A stretch of 64,000 nucleotides of DNA. Origin: Gymnogyps californianus (taxonomy: Eukaryota; Chordata; Aves; Accipitriformes; Cathartidae). The notes under the pieces are model-generated. The model worked only from the letters and a program-made list of their open reading frames with translations, did no database searches and was not told the DNA's origin. Within the stretch, counting starts at the first letter, position 1; each line of letters begins with the position of its first letter. Both the position numbers and the translations under genes were made by a program. This document shows, piece by piece, positions 25,675 through 36,406 of the stretch. Where the stretch lies: positions 15,187,937 to 15,251,936 of the forward strand of contig NC_059475.1 of the NCBI RefSeq assembly GCF_018139145.2, written 5' to 3'.

Positions 25675-26192
25675 AAACCATATTTGAGACCTCACCTGGG
25701 GTGCTGTGTCCGGTTCTGGGCTCCCCAGTACAAGAAAGACATGGGCATACTGGACAGAGTCCAGCAATGGGCCACAAGACAACCAACTGATTGGAGCATC
25801 TCTCATATGAAGAGGGGCTGAGAGAGCCATGAGTGTTTAGCCAGGAAAAGAGCAGGCTCTAGGGGATAACATATAAATACCTGATAGTGGGAGTAAGAGG
25901 ACAAACCCACACTCTTCTCAGTGGTGCCCACCGACAGGCCCAGAGGCAAAGGGCACAGATGCAAATACAGGAAATTCCCTTGAAACATAAGAAAAACCTT
26001 TCTTATTGTAAGGATGACCAAACACTGAACAGGTTGTGGAGTTTCCATCCTTGGAGATACTCAAAAACTGATGGGACATGGCCCTGAGAAACCTGTTCTA
26101 GGCAATCCTCCTCTGAGCAGGGGGGTTGGACCAGACAATCATAAGCAGTGCCTTCCCACCTCAGCCACTCTGTGGTTCTCCAGCTCTATGAA
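25675..26192 (+). mobile_element. CR1 non-LTR retroposon, 5'-truncated 3' end
   Basis: The sequence follows the 3' part of avian chicken-repeat-1 LINEs closely. In order I see GGGGTGCTGTGTCCGGTTCT, GGCTCCCCAGTACAAGA, GGAGCATCTCTCATATGAAG, CTCTTCTCAGTGGTGCCCA, AAACATAAGAAAAACCT, GTTGTGGAGTTTCCATCC, and finally GAGCAGGGGGGTTGGACCAG. The usual terminal octamer repeats (ATTCTATGA-like) are decayed to CTGTGGTTCTCCAGCTCTATGA. A block usually present near AACAGGTTGCCCAGAGAG is deleted. CR1 copies are typically truncated at the 5' end, as here, so no intact reverse transcriptase remains. The insertion is in the opposite orientation to SOX6. The left border is approximate. Confidence 0.92.
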
Positions 26193-29100
26193 ACGGACAG
26201 CAAACTGAGTGCAGGAGAACATGGATAGATTGTCACTGAAATAAACACAGTAAGGCTCTTTCACTTATTGGCTGACATACTTGAAAGAAGAAAGCTGCTT
26301 TTAATGATAACATCCTAAATTTTTTGATGCTGAACTGAGCAGTTCTTTGTAAAAAGGATAAATTCAAAATCCAATTTACTCCCTCACATAATAAAACACT
26401 CTAGAAGATTTCCAAATTTTTTAAGCTCAAATTCTTCCCATTACAAATTTCAGGGAAAATAAAAATGTCTAAAAATTAATTAAAGTAGTATTTTAAATGG
26501 AAAAGATTAACTACTATTTTTTTTTCCTAATTCTTACTTGTATTTAATAATACACAAAACTAACACTGACATTGAATGGATTCAGTCTTCTTAACATAAT
26601 ATTTATTTGGAGTTAATTAGCACGGCTGAAGACTAATCTTAATAATTGTTTGTTGTTTCCACTGGAGGCAGGTTTCCCTCACGAAAGAAGTGGCATCTTG
26701 GAGTTTCAGACTAAAACACAGAGGTGAGCGTAGCTGCTCTCTCCATTAGATGAGCAAGACAGCCTGAGCATGTAGCTGCTTCGTGCAGCCAGGCAGTGAA
26801 TGCCTCTGTCTCTCTTGTGGCAACCAACCAAAGTTGTCAAAATTATTTTTAAGTAATGATAAGTTATCTAAACCAAATACTGTATAGAAAAATAATGAAT
26901 ATATCAGCATTTAAAATGTATATGCTGCTGAGTATTTTTACTGTAATTTCTTTAAGAAAAGCAGATCTAATTAGCTGTATCTCTAAAGTGTGTACCTAGC
27001 ATTTTTATTATGTATTATAACATTATGCTTAGAGTTGACATTTTTATTCTGATAAGCACTGTCTGGAGAGCTCTCAATAAATAATACATTTACAATTTTC
27101 AGTAAATAAGCACTGGACACAAATCGTTATCCTTACTTACAGCTGCCCTTCTCTAATAGTGCTTTTACAAGTAAGGTGACTATTCAGTCTAATGCAATAC
27201 TCTCAGTGCTGGAAAGATATTTTCATTCATTACTCCAGTCACAAGCACTTCAAGCACTTTTAGGCCCTGTTGCAAAACAGCAGGAATGGCAAAGCAAATA
27301 AGACCAACTAAAACTAAAGTTCATCACCAAAGAAATCTGAGGTCATTCACTCTACAGAACTTGGAAAATACAATGACATACAAGATCAGTCACATTCGAG
27401 CCCTATCTTTCCCTCATATTTTTATATTTACATTAGCAATTTTAGGAAGGGAAGTATTGCAGTCTAGTCCCTAGTATTAACCTGATGACTACAAAATGTA
27501 TTTCAATTCCCATTTTAAAGCATGATCTAACCATAACGTTGTTTGTGTCACAGTACATCAGAAACCAATAAAGTTTGAATTTATTTTTCTGCTGTCAAGA
27601 TCACGCAACTGAAGCAACTCTCCATATTTTTACAGCTATTTACTCACATTCTTCGCCACACAGCCCAATGTCAGTTGTAGCCATTCATACTGAACTTGCC
27701 TTTCTTACTGCCCTAAGGAAAAACCTGGCTTTTTAGATATGTTTTTTTAATAATGCTTTCTTAATACTAATAACATACAAATAGTGTAAAGATAGCAAAT
27801 CTTATACCATGTCTAAGAAGGATACAAAAATGTAGAGGAGCATTGTGCAAAAAATTATATAAAGTGGAAGCATAGCGACAATTTATCACACAATAAAAAT
27901 TGAATTAAATTAAATTGTATCCAACAGTGGACAATGTCAGAATTGAGAGGTACAGTGGGATTAAAGAAAAAGATGAGATGACCCCTGAAGCTAAGACATT
28001 GGAAAACACAGTCACTGGGGAGGAACTGGTTGGAATGGTCAGTAGATGCTGGCGTTGAGAACATTTCGGCCTGTTTCAGTTTATTCTGTCCCTGTCTACA
28101 GCTTAAGTTCAGACACAATGAGGAAAGGCTGAAAGCCCATTTGTTCTAATGAAAAGGATTTTACTCGTCTCAGATATTCAGGGCTGACTAAAGACATTTC
28201 CTCAATGTAATGTGAGCATCTCAAAATGGTGAAAGTAAACTTCTACCCAAAAATACTTTAAAGAGTTATCATAGCTAGAAGGGATGTCCCAATCTTCAGA
28301 ACTAAGACCTGCATTTCAGACTCTCCCCACATCAGGATTCGAGCTATGATCAACTCTGTTTATTAGCAAAAGTAACAATTTTGTAGAGGTGCAGAGGTAC
28401 AAAGCTTCAACAAGAAAACAACCTGCATTCCGAAACTGAACCTCCAGAAAAGTAGAAGCTCCATAAAATGCTATAGATCCTACCTCTAGGTAACTGCCTG
28501 ATAGTAACCAAGATGTATTTTCGCCTGACAGGTCCTCATGTGGCTATTTCTGTTCAACTTCCAGCAGATTCTATTATGAAAAATGCTACCATCACACTTG
28601 CCACATTCTTGTTGATAATCCTGAATTAGAGCTGAAGGGACATGAAAAGCTTTTAGCAAAAAAGATGGTCTCCATAATCTATTGACTTATTCATATAGAT
28701 CTCATTCTTCATGATACCTATGTAAAAGCCTGTACTGTTCCCCATTTCTGTTCCATGGACGAATTTCAGAACAAAGAAAACTGAAGGGAAACTTTCAAAT
28801 GTAGCATGAGACATACTGAAAAATGCTGAAGAATTACTATATTGTAATCCACACAGAACCTGTGAGTAATGACTAGATGTTCAAATGCTACAACACTGGG
28901 CAAGATTGTAGTGTAGACAGCCAGATAATAAATGCAAAGATAAGGTGGAAAGGTGACAACATGTGCCAGTTTCTTAAATAAAAATTGTGAGACAGCATTT
29001 AATCACAAAACAGTACTCTGAAAGACTTAAAGGATATAAGACAGGAAACAATAAAAAATGCATAAATTCTCATATACCTAGAAGGATAAATAAAAATATG

Positions 29101-29417
29101 AGACAAAAGATTAATGACCAGATACAGCATGGTTACACAGGCTGGGTCTGCCTTTGCAAAAAAAATTTTACCTAAACATATGTTGTGTTCTAAACGTCAT
29201 TAAAACTAGTTCATTAAAGTTATTTCTGCTTCAAACAAGAATGAATTTTTGACAGAAAAATCAAATACATCATATAGAAAGAAACTAGGCTGCATCTTCT
29301 TTTAGTTACCAGGAAAACAACCCTAGAAACCACTTTCTTTGGGGTAATGTTCCTAAAAAGTCCTAAATTACTTTAACACATTAAGACATAGGAATTCACT
29401 GTACACTTCAACAAATG

Positions 29418-29473
29418 AATTCTTAGAAATTTTATGATCTGTTTTAATTCTTAGAAATTTTATGATCTGTTTT
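29418..29473. repeat. Perfect 28-bp tandem duplication
   Basis: Positions 29418-29445 and 29446-29473 are identical 28-bp copies. Each begins AATTCTTAGAAATTTTATGA and ends TCTGTTTT. Complete identity in otherwise diverged intron sequence suggests a recent duplication, or possibly an assembly artefact. Confidence 0.95.
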
Positions 29474-29932
29474 TCTAAAACAGCAACATAAACTGCAAGA
29501 AAAAGGAGTGACCAATGTGATTTTACCAAGATCATTGGATTAAAAAAAAAGAGAGACAGTGAGTTGCATTTAATTATATGGTAAAGAGGTAAGTAATTCA
29601 AGAAAACAGCGGTTTAGGAAAATGTGCTTCATATCTCTCCTCTAACTCGATCTGAGTCATCTATTTATTGTGTGGATTTTGGTGCTTTTGTGTTTTTATT
29701 TTGGAAGCATGTTTGGAGCTTAGTAGAAAAATTCCTCAGCCTAGATATTACCAGATATAGCTTCTAACAAAAAGCAAGTAAAAGATATGTATTAAATTAA
29801 CTATATACATAACTGATTCTGAATTTGCTTACCAAAAATGATTTTTAAGAAGAAGAAAAGGGAAACACGATGAGGGTGGTACCTAACAGATGTGGCAAGG
29901 TTTTTCAGAGATGATGAAAGGATTTTGAAGAA

Positions 29933-29946
29933 GGGGGGGTTTTTTT
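29933..29946 (+). repeat. G7-T7 double homopolymer run
   Basis: Seven G are directly followed by seven T, within AAGAAG...CATATCC. A simple tract. Confidence 0.9.
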
Positions 29947-30511
29947 CATATCCAAAGGGCTTGTTTCTAGCTGAGAGGAACACCAGTTACCATTTATGAA
30001 TTCCATAAGTATCACAAAAAATAGAACAGTAGTATTAATTCATTTTTAACAATTAGCTTGGATAATCCTAATACCAAATCCCAGTAACCTTTTTAAAGCC
30101 TTGAAACAGAACAAAATATCTCTAGCCATCAAGAAAACTGAAGAATAAAGAACAGGGGTCTATAAATGCCAGGTGTATTAGGACAACCAGGGATCATGCC
30201 GTCATCAGTTGAAATTGTGGGTATAGTGCACACCACAAGACAGATAATTTGAATTAAATCCCAGTAGAAATTCTGAAAAAATTCAAAAATATTTATGGAC
30301 CACAGATGGTCAGTAGTTCACTTCTAGGCCTGATCCACAAAAGAGAGCTCCTGACTTGTAATGTCCTCAAAGGTTGTGCCTGAAACTATACCAGAAAACT
30401 AGTGTATATGCCTGAACTCTTGTCTGTTCTCAGCTGTGGCAGGCTTAAAACAAAGAATACAAAACTGAAACTCTCCATTCATTTAATATGATACAGCACA
30501 CACAGATTCCA

Positions 30512-30596
30512 TTAAAACAAGAAAACCAAAAAAACCCCAACAATAACAAAAAAAACACCCTGAAATACCCCCACAACAAAAAAACCTGCATAAAAT
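30512..30596 (+). repeat. A/C-rich low-complexity stretch
   Basis: The sequence is dominated by runs of A broken by C clusters, such as AACCAAAAAAACCCCAACAA and ACCCCCACAACAAAAAAACC with a few other bases. It is the reverse-strand counterpart of the T/G-rich stretch near 21.65 kb. Confidence 0.85.
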
Positions 30597-33500
30597 TACA
30601 ACCTAAATGGTTTACCAGTGTCCAGTTATAAAACACAGTATGTGAAAGTTTAAGTTTCTTTACTTCCCAGTGAAGTCAACAGGAAATATGTTCGTATTTG
30701 TGTGTGCAATACTTGAATATACTGTCCTTACTGGCATGATAGAAAATTTTATAGGGAAGTGTTAATCTATTTTAAGTCAATATAAAAGAAAGCCTTCAGT
30801 TATTATTAACTAATGAAGCTAGAGGAAAAAAAATAACAAAACACAAAATCAGAAAAACCACCACTACCGAGTAGTGTAGTAAGATTTTCCCTATTGCATA
30901 TAAAATGAATAATACATGTGAGTCCTTAATTTTTAATTTAGATATCTTTAGACGTGTTATATATCACTATGAGTTACATATATCCACCCATAGAGAGAGA
31001 GTACAAGCAGGTGCACATGACAGAAAATAGATGGAAATTTATGAATATACTACTCTTTATATAGATGTTCATTATTCCAACATGCATACGTAAAAATCTT
31101 TGATCTCTGAATCTTCAGCTATGGTCTTCAAGGAGGAAACAAGAATGGGAAGCAGTTTATAAAAAGCTTGTGCTAGAATTGTGCACTGAGCTTGGTTGAA
31201 AAATGATACTGTATACATTGCTCAGAATCAAGGTCAAAAGTGAATTAGGAATCCAGGCCCTGAGTAATGAGGGCTTAGCACTTAGCAGAAATTACATGCC
31301 CAGTTTCCAGCTCAGAAGTGCCAGCTGACCTGCCAACCTAGCATTCCAGATCTGAAAGGGGGAAATCTGCTTTCCTAGCTATAGACGAGATGCGTACTAC
31401 TAATTATTGCTCGTAGAGGCTTATGATGTAGTATAGGAGGATAGCTGTCTGGAAGCCAATGCTCAGCCTAGAATTCAGGCAGCCCAGGTGATGTAAATCT
31501 GTCTCGCAAAAGTAATATAAGCAATATTCTGAAAGAAAGGTCTTTTACTGAGGGGGGATAGAAAGGGAAAGAAGCAGTCTGACCATACTATCTAACATAA
31601 ACTTTTCATTTGAGCTGTAAAGAGATTTAATACTTGATTGTACTGGAGGATACTTCCAAAGAAAAAAGCCAGTAGAACAATCCTTCTGCTCATAGAAAAA
31701 CTAAGAAGATTAATATATTGAAGTTATCCAAGAGGCCCTAGAGTCTAGTGTTGTTGATTAAATTAGACACCTGTTCATTTCTGACCTCTTCTGTCTTATG
31801 AGAACACATGTCAGCAAAGTCTTTACATACTTAAATTAACTCTAAATATTTGTAGCATTCTTTTTTTTCCCCAGTTACAATTTTCTCATCAATTTTTTTC
31901 ATTTCCAAATCATTACAAATTAAGACACGGGAATGCCTTAATGTACAAAGTATGCAATTCTGGACCACGTAGTCAAAAAATGTTGTTTATCCTATGATGT
32001 TGGTAATCTTTGTTCAAACTACCAATAATGCTAAAAACATACCTAAGGTATATTCAGTCCTGTATGAAGCGCTCATGTTCCCAGTATTATACACAAGACA
32101 TGACACTGGCTGAAGCACTATTATTAAAGAGAGATTAAAACAGCTGTACATTATGCTGAAGCACTCACTCTTTCCTTTACAAACAGACGGTCCTGGATTA
32201 CAAGCGGCACTTGACCATTTAAATCACTACAACAACCAGATTTAACCAGCTGGGCCATATTCTCTTAGGCAATGCCTGTTGACCTCCTCAGTCACAGCTG
32301 CTCAGATGAAATTCTCATTAGACAACTTATTTTCAGAAGTCAAAAGACTCTGATTGTATATATCTATTTAGACACGATAAAGTCTTTCAGTATATATTTC
32401 TTTCCCAATGTTATGAGGTACAATGGAGACCACAAGTAGTATATACAAACATAACAGACACCTAATATCTGAACGTATTCCACAAAATATTTAAGTATTT
32501 GACACCAGCAACTCATATTACTCAAATTCAGATCCTATAGATGGACCAGAAAGTTACAACAACATTAAAAGAAACTTGTTGCTGTACTCGCGTGGGGGTT
32601 AGAGCAGATGACTGGAATTCTTGAGTTCTTACTTCCACTTCTAACTCTACAATTAACTTGACATATGACTGTATATTAGCCCAATTCTCACAGCTACGTC
32701 GACGGTCATGGAGCTCCTCCCTATAAAAGATGCTAACGTACTATTAATTTATTCAAAGGAGGAATGCAAGACTTCAAGCCCCACAGGTTTTACACAGTAG
32801 TATACAGTAGAAATACATGTATTTTCCCCATTACATTCATTAAAGCAGTTATATTATGCTAACTATTTGCTTTAAAAAATCAGCAGGTGTTTTTCAATTT
32901 GAGTAAGCAATTTTGTGACAGATCAGGACTTAGTACACAAAGGGCTCCTCAACAGCATTGGCTGCATACCATTTTAAGAAAAGAACTCCACAGAAACCTA
33001 TTTTAAAAGATAGGTGTTAAAGAGCAATATGTATGGTACTTGTGTGATTAGGCTATTAATTAGGTTGTTTAAAAGAGACTACAAGGTGGCAAAACATTTT
33101 CATAATCTCAGATCTCATTTCTCCAACTGACTCTGCACTGAGTCATTTGCAGCACCCACAGTCACAACAGAGATCAGAGTCTTAAAATAGTAATTATTTT
33201 TAAAATGTTATTTTATTCCAGTCAATCAAGTATGGAGAGTTTACTTCTTTTTAATTCAGAGAAACCTCTGAATACTGAAGTAGGTATTCAAATCTGTCAT
33301 AAGAATTTTGGTATTCCTAGTTTACACAGAAGTTTAAAACCATTGACCTTCCTAAGTGTAACAACCTGAAGAATCTTCAGTCTTTCTATTAATGATTTTT
33401 CCATGTTAGTTGATAAGGTACCAGTTAGATGTTCATTAATTATTTTCTGTAAAATGGAAGCGATCTTTTTTTCTACAGAAAATGCTGGATGAATTGAAAA

Positions 33501-35384
33501 ACTTAACATGAAGATACAGTCAATTACCTTTGAATTTACAGGCAGACTTTAGAATAGTTTTCCAGTATAATGTGGTCCATAAAAGGCAAGATTATTTTAT
33601 AGGTCAGAAATGACCTTTATTTCACAGCTGGTGAGAACATACAGCATGGAAGGCTCAGACTCAGTGAAAGGGATCTCTCTGCTGTGCACATACCTCTCTT
33701 AAATCAACTGGCGTATAATAATACAGAGGAAGTGCAGAAAATTCTTGAGAATTCATACAAAAATAAGCTATGAAATGCTTGAATCCTTACAGTAAGATAC
33801 TATGTTTAAACTTTTTGATGCACATTTTTATTAGCACACCATTCAGTATACTCCTGGAAAAGTCTTAGCTGTGGTGTCACTATAATCAACAGCAACTTGT
33901 ATACTGCCGCAGCAAAGTATGAGCCAATACCTTTGATTAGCATGGAGTGTCGAACGACTGTTACTGACTGTAAAAAACAACTTTGCCAAAGTAACATTTA
34001 AAATAGTTTTCCTAGTCTAACCACCAAATCTAAGAAAGCAATTTTTAAAAGAGTGATCTTTACAGCTGAAAACAGACAGATGGTAGTAAAGAATCTGGGA
34101 CATTCTCTCTTTAGAGATGTTTCACCAGCTTCAGAAAGGACACCTATAGAACACATTTATCTGTGTGCTGGCATTTAACAATTATGCCAAGAAATTTGAA
34201 AGCCTACTTCCATCCCTACATTATTTTATCCCATATGTAAACATATTATTGTATTAGCATCAATTTTAATTGAAATCTACATTGCTACATGGAGCCAAGG
34301 GATCCTAAAGTGCACTGTTTGAAGTGCACTGTGACCATACCATGAAATTGAAGAGATAAAATCATTCTGAACCCATGCATATTTCAAAGAAAAAAGGGAT
34401 CACAAAGTTCTACTGCCTTGTGGTTCACCTATGTTACAAATATTCTTCCTGGGTTATTTTTAATGCCACAAAACAACACTGGTAAAATAACTAACAGAAT
34501 CCACACAGATGCCTCCACACCTGTTTATCTATTTCACAGCCTCCTGCTCTCCCATCTTCCCTGATTCAAACTCATGTATGAGCTCACAGACTAGAAGGTA
34601 TTGTTGCAGAAGCAACCAAGACTTCATTCTACTTGACATGGGGAGAGATTTTCATAGTGGACCCTGACCATGTGCACACATGTACTCATAAACTCATTCT
34701 CCAATTCTGTTTAGTTCCTATCAAGGGCAAAATCTTAGCAAAGTCAATGGAAATATCTGAATAAGGACTGAATACATAAACTGCCTTAGAGCGCAAAGAT
34801 TTGTCCTCATTTTTCTCTCTCTTTTAACACTTGTAACAATATCTGAGCAGACTGCAAAAAAATTGATTTCTTCAGCTGCAATTCTAGATATATAGGTCAG
34901 AACTAGGTACTTACACTTAAAACTGTTTCCCATTCTCCTAGCCACAGATGCTGGGTCATTAAGGTGATGAAAGATGAGAATTTCTAAGGCAAAACAAACC
35001 AGCCCATGTTTTATTCATTCCTATTGTTTAAAATAAATATTTGTCTTTTAAAAGAATAGCACTGAAGAATATCCCTCACAACTCGACAACCAGTTAAGAA
35101 TTCACCAGAACCTTTCAAGTACGAGTTGAGTTTTCACCTAAACCGACACTCTTGCTTTGACTCACAGACAACCAACACAATTTAGAAAGTTTTAAAAAAC
35201 TGGCATATTTGTCTAAAATCTCTAATGGATCTCAAACTACCATTGCCATGGTAACCTGTGAATAACTTTATCCTAGCCTTTGCCAACTATGCAATTTTCT
35301 GGCTTGATACCCAACACATTCTTTATGCCATAAAAATCGTAGAGTTTGCGGATGGGGAAACTATTGGTCTTATCCAACACATAC

Positions 35385-35595
35385 CCTCTTGCTCAGTCCT
35401 GGTCATTTCTTCTAGTTTCTTCTGCTTCAGTGTGTCCACCACATCTGCAAGGCTTCCTTTGCGGCGTTCTGGTGTTCCAAAATTAACACTGGTCATTAGC
35501 TCACTGCGGTCACGACCTCCTTCGTCGGGCTTGTTTGGTGAGGTAGAGGTATTTCGGAAGGAATATAGGGAACATAACTTATTACTCTCTGACTC
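35385..35595 (-). CDS. SOX6: SOX6 second coding exon (residues 81-150 plus first base of codon 151)
   Basis: This exon encodes part of the N-terminal region of SOX6, a nuclear SoxD transcription factor that dimerises through a coiled coil and binds DNA through an HMG box. Neither of those domains is in this exon. It is 211 nt long and starts in phase 0 with [20 protein letters not shown]. It contains the conserved [20 protein letters not shown] motif, shared by SOX5 and SOX6, and ends [11 protein letters not shown] plus one G. The acceptor reads tttctttgcag before GAG at 35595. The donor is GTATGT starting at 35384, leaving phase 1, which fits the Asp that follows TEQE in SOX6 (known from the family). 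SOX5 differs clearly in [11 protein letters not shown] and in [12 protein letters not shown], so this is SOX6. Compared with human SOX6 as I recall it, [10 protein letters not shown] carries one extra residue near RDREIMTSV. The plus-strand frame across this exon is a shadow. Confidence 0.96.
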
Positions 35596-36387
35596 CTGCA
35601 AAGAAACAATACAATGTGAAAACATAGGCTATTCTCTTATGTCAGAAGGATCTCAAACAGGTAAAAGTTGAAAGCATTATTTATTAATCTGTAATACTAA
35701 CGAGCCTACATGTATCCTCCAGTTTCTAAAATGAGCATTATGATTTGAATTTCTCAGTTTCAGTGCTTGACAGGGGCTCTTTTTTCCTTAAGGCCAGTCC
35801 TCTCCTTGCTTCTAACGATCATACTTTACGCCTGAGATACTCCTCATCAAGAATTTTCCTTGTCAGAAACAAGCCACTTCAACACTTTTTTCAATGAATG
35901 TGTTAAGCTTTTACAGTTTTCTTTAGTTCCTTAAGTAAGGGCAATACAAGTAGCACTAACAGAGAAAATACAGGCAAGGACAAATTATTCCTGGATAGAT
36001 CCTCAGCTAATGGAAAACAGCATAACTTTAAAACTAGAAAAAGAGTTAGGCCAATAATGACTGAGGAGCAAGAAATCTACTTCACAGTTAAACGAAGCTT
36101 ATGGTATGTGTCTACCCATGCTCATTCACTGCTTTTTAAATTAAACTCTTTTCTTAAAGAATGAAGGTTATAATGCTTCTAATATACAAAAGGAGATGTT
36201 ACTTTCCAGGCTAACATAGACAAGAATGAGCAGTTTATGGCAGAACAAATCATGAATGCTGATACATAGGTATTGAGACTACATGTATCAGAGAAGGTGT
36301 TATACAGTCAAAAACACAGGAAGAGAAGTAAAAAGTGTTCATCTCCCTTGTCAATAGATAATGCATAGTATTTGAGCAATAAGCTAC

Positions 36388-36406
36388 AAAAAAAAAAAGG
36401 GGGGGG
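36388..36406 (+). repeat. A11-G8 double homopolymer run
   Basis: Eleven A are directly followed by eight G. A length-variable simple tract of no evident function. Confidence 0.93.

Larger units (their letters stand above)
1..35384 (-). other. SOX6: SOX6 intron after the second coding exon (partial)
   Basis: This is the left part of the window, downstream of the exon at 35385-35595 in the gene's direction. Its 5' end is the donor GT at 35384-35383, within GTATGT. I looked on the minus strand for the next SOX6 exon, which should begin by completing an Asp codon and then lead into the coiled-coil region, and saw nothing matching. The intron therefore appears to run past base 1 and is at least 35 kb long. 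It holds a CR1 fragment, a LINE 3' end, a MIR-like fragment, palindromic repeat remnants, a 29-bp minisatellite, a 28-bp duplication and simple repeats, all listed separately. Between these I see no gene. The open frames of 60-137 codons lack recognisable domains and have composition typical of AT-rich noncoding DNA. A short exon missed by eye cannot be fully excluded. Confidence 0.85.

Noticed and set aside
25504..26087. Several open frames on both strands of 80-108 codons
   Set aside because: They overlap the CR1 fragment and are decayed repeat sequence, not host genes.
35258..35671. 137-codon plus-strand open frame
   Set aside because: It lies across the SOX6 exon on the opposite strand. 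The SOX6 reading has conserved peptide and splice sites, so this frame is a shadow.
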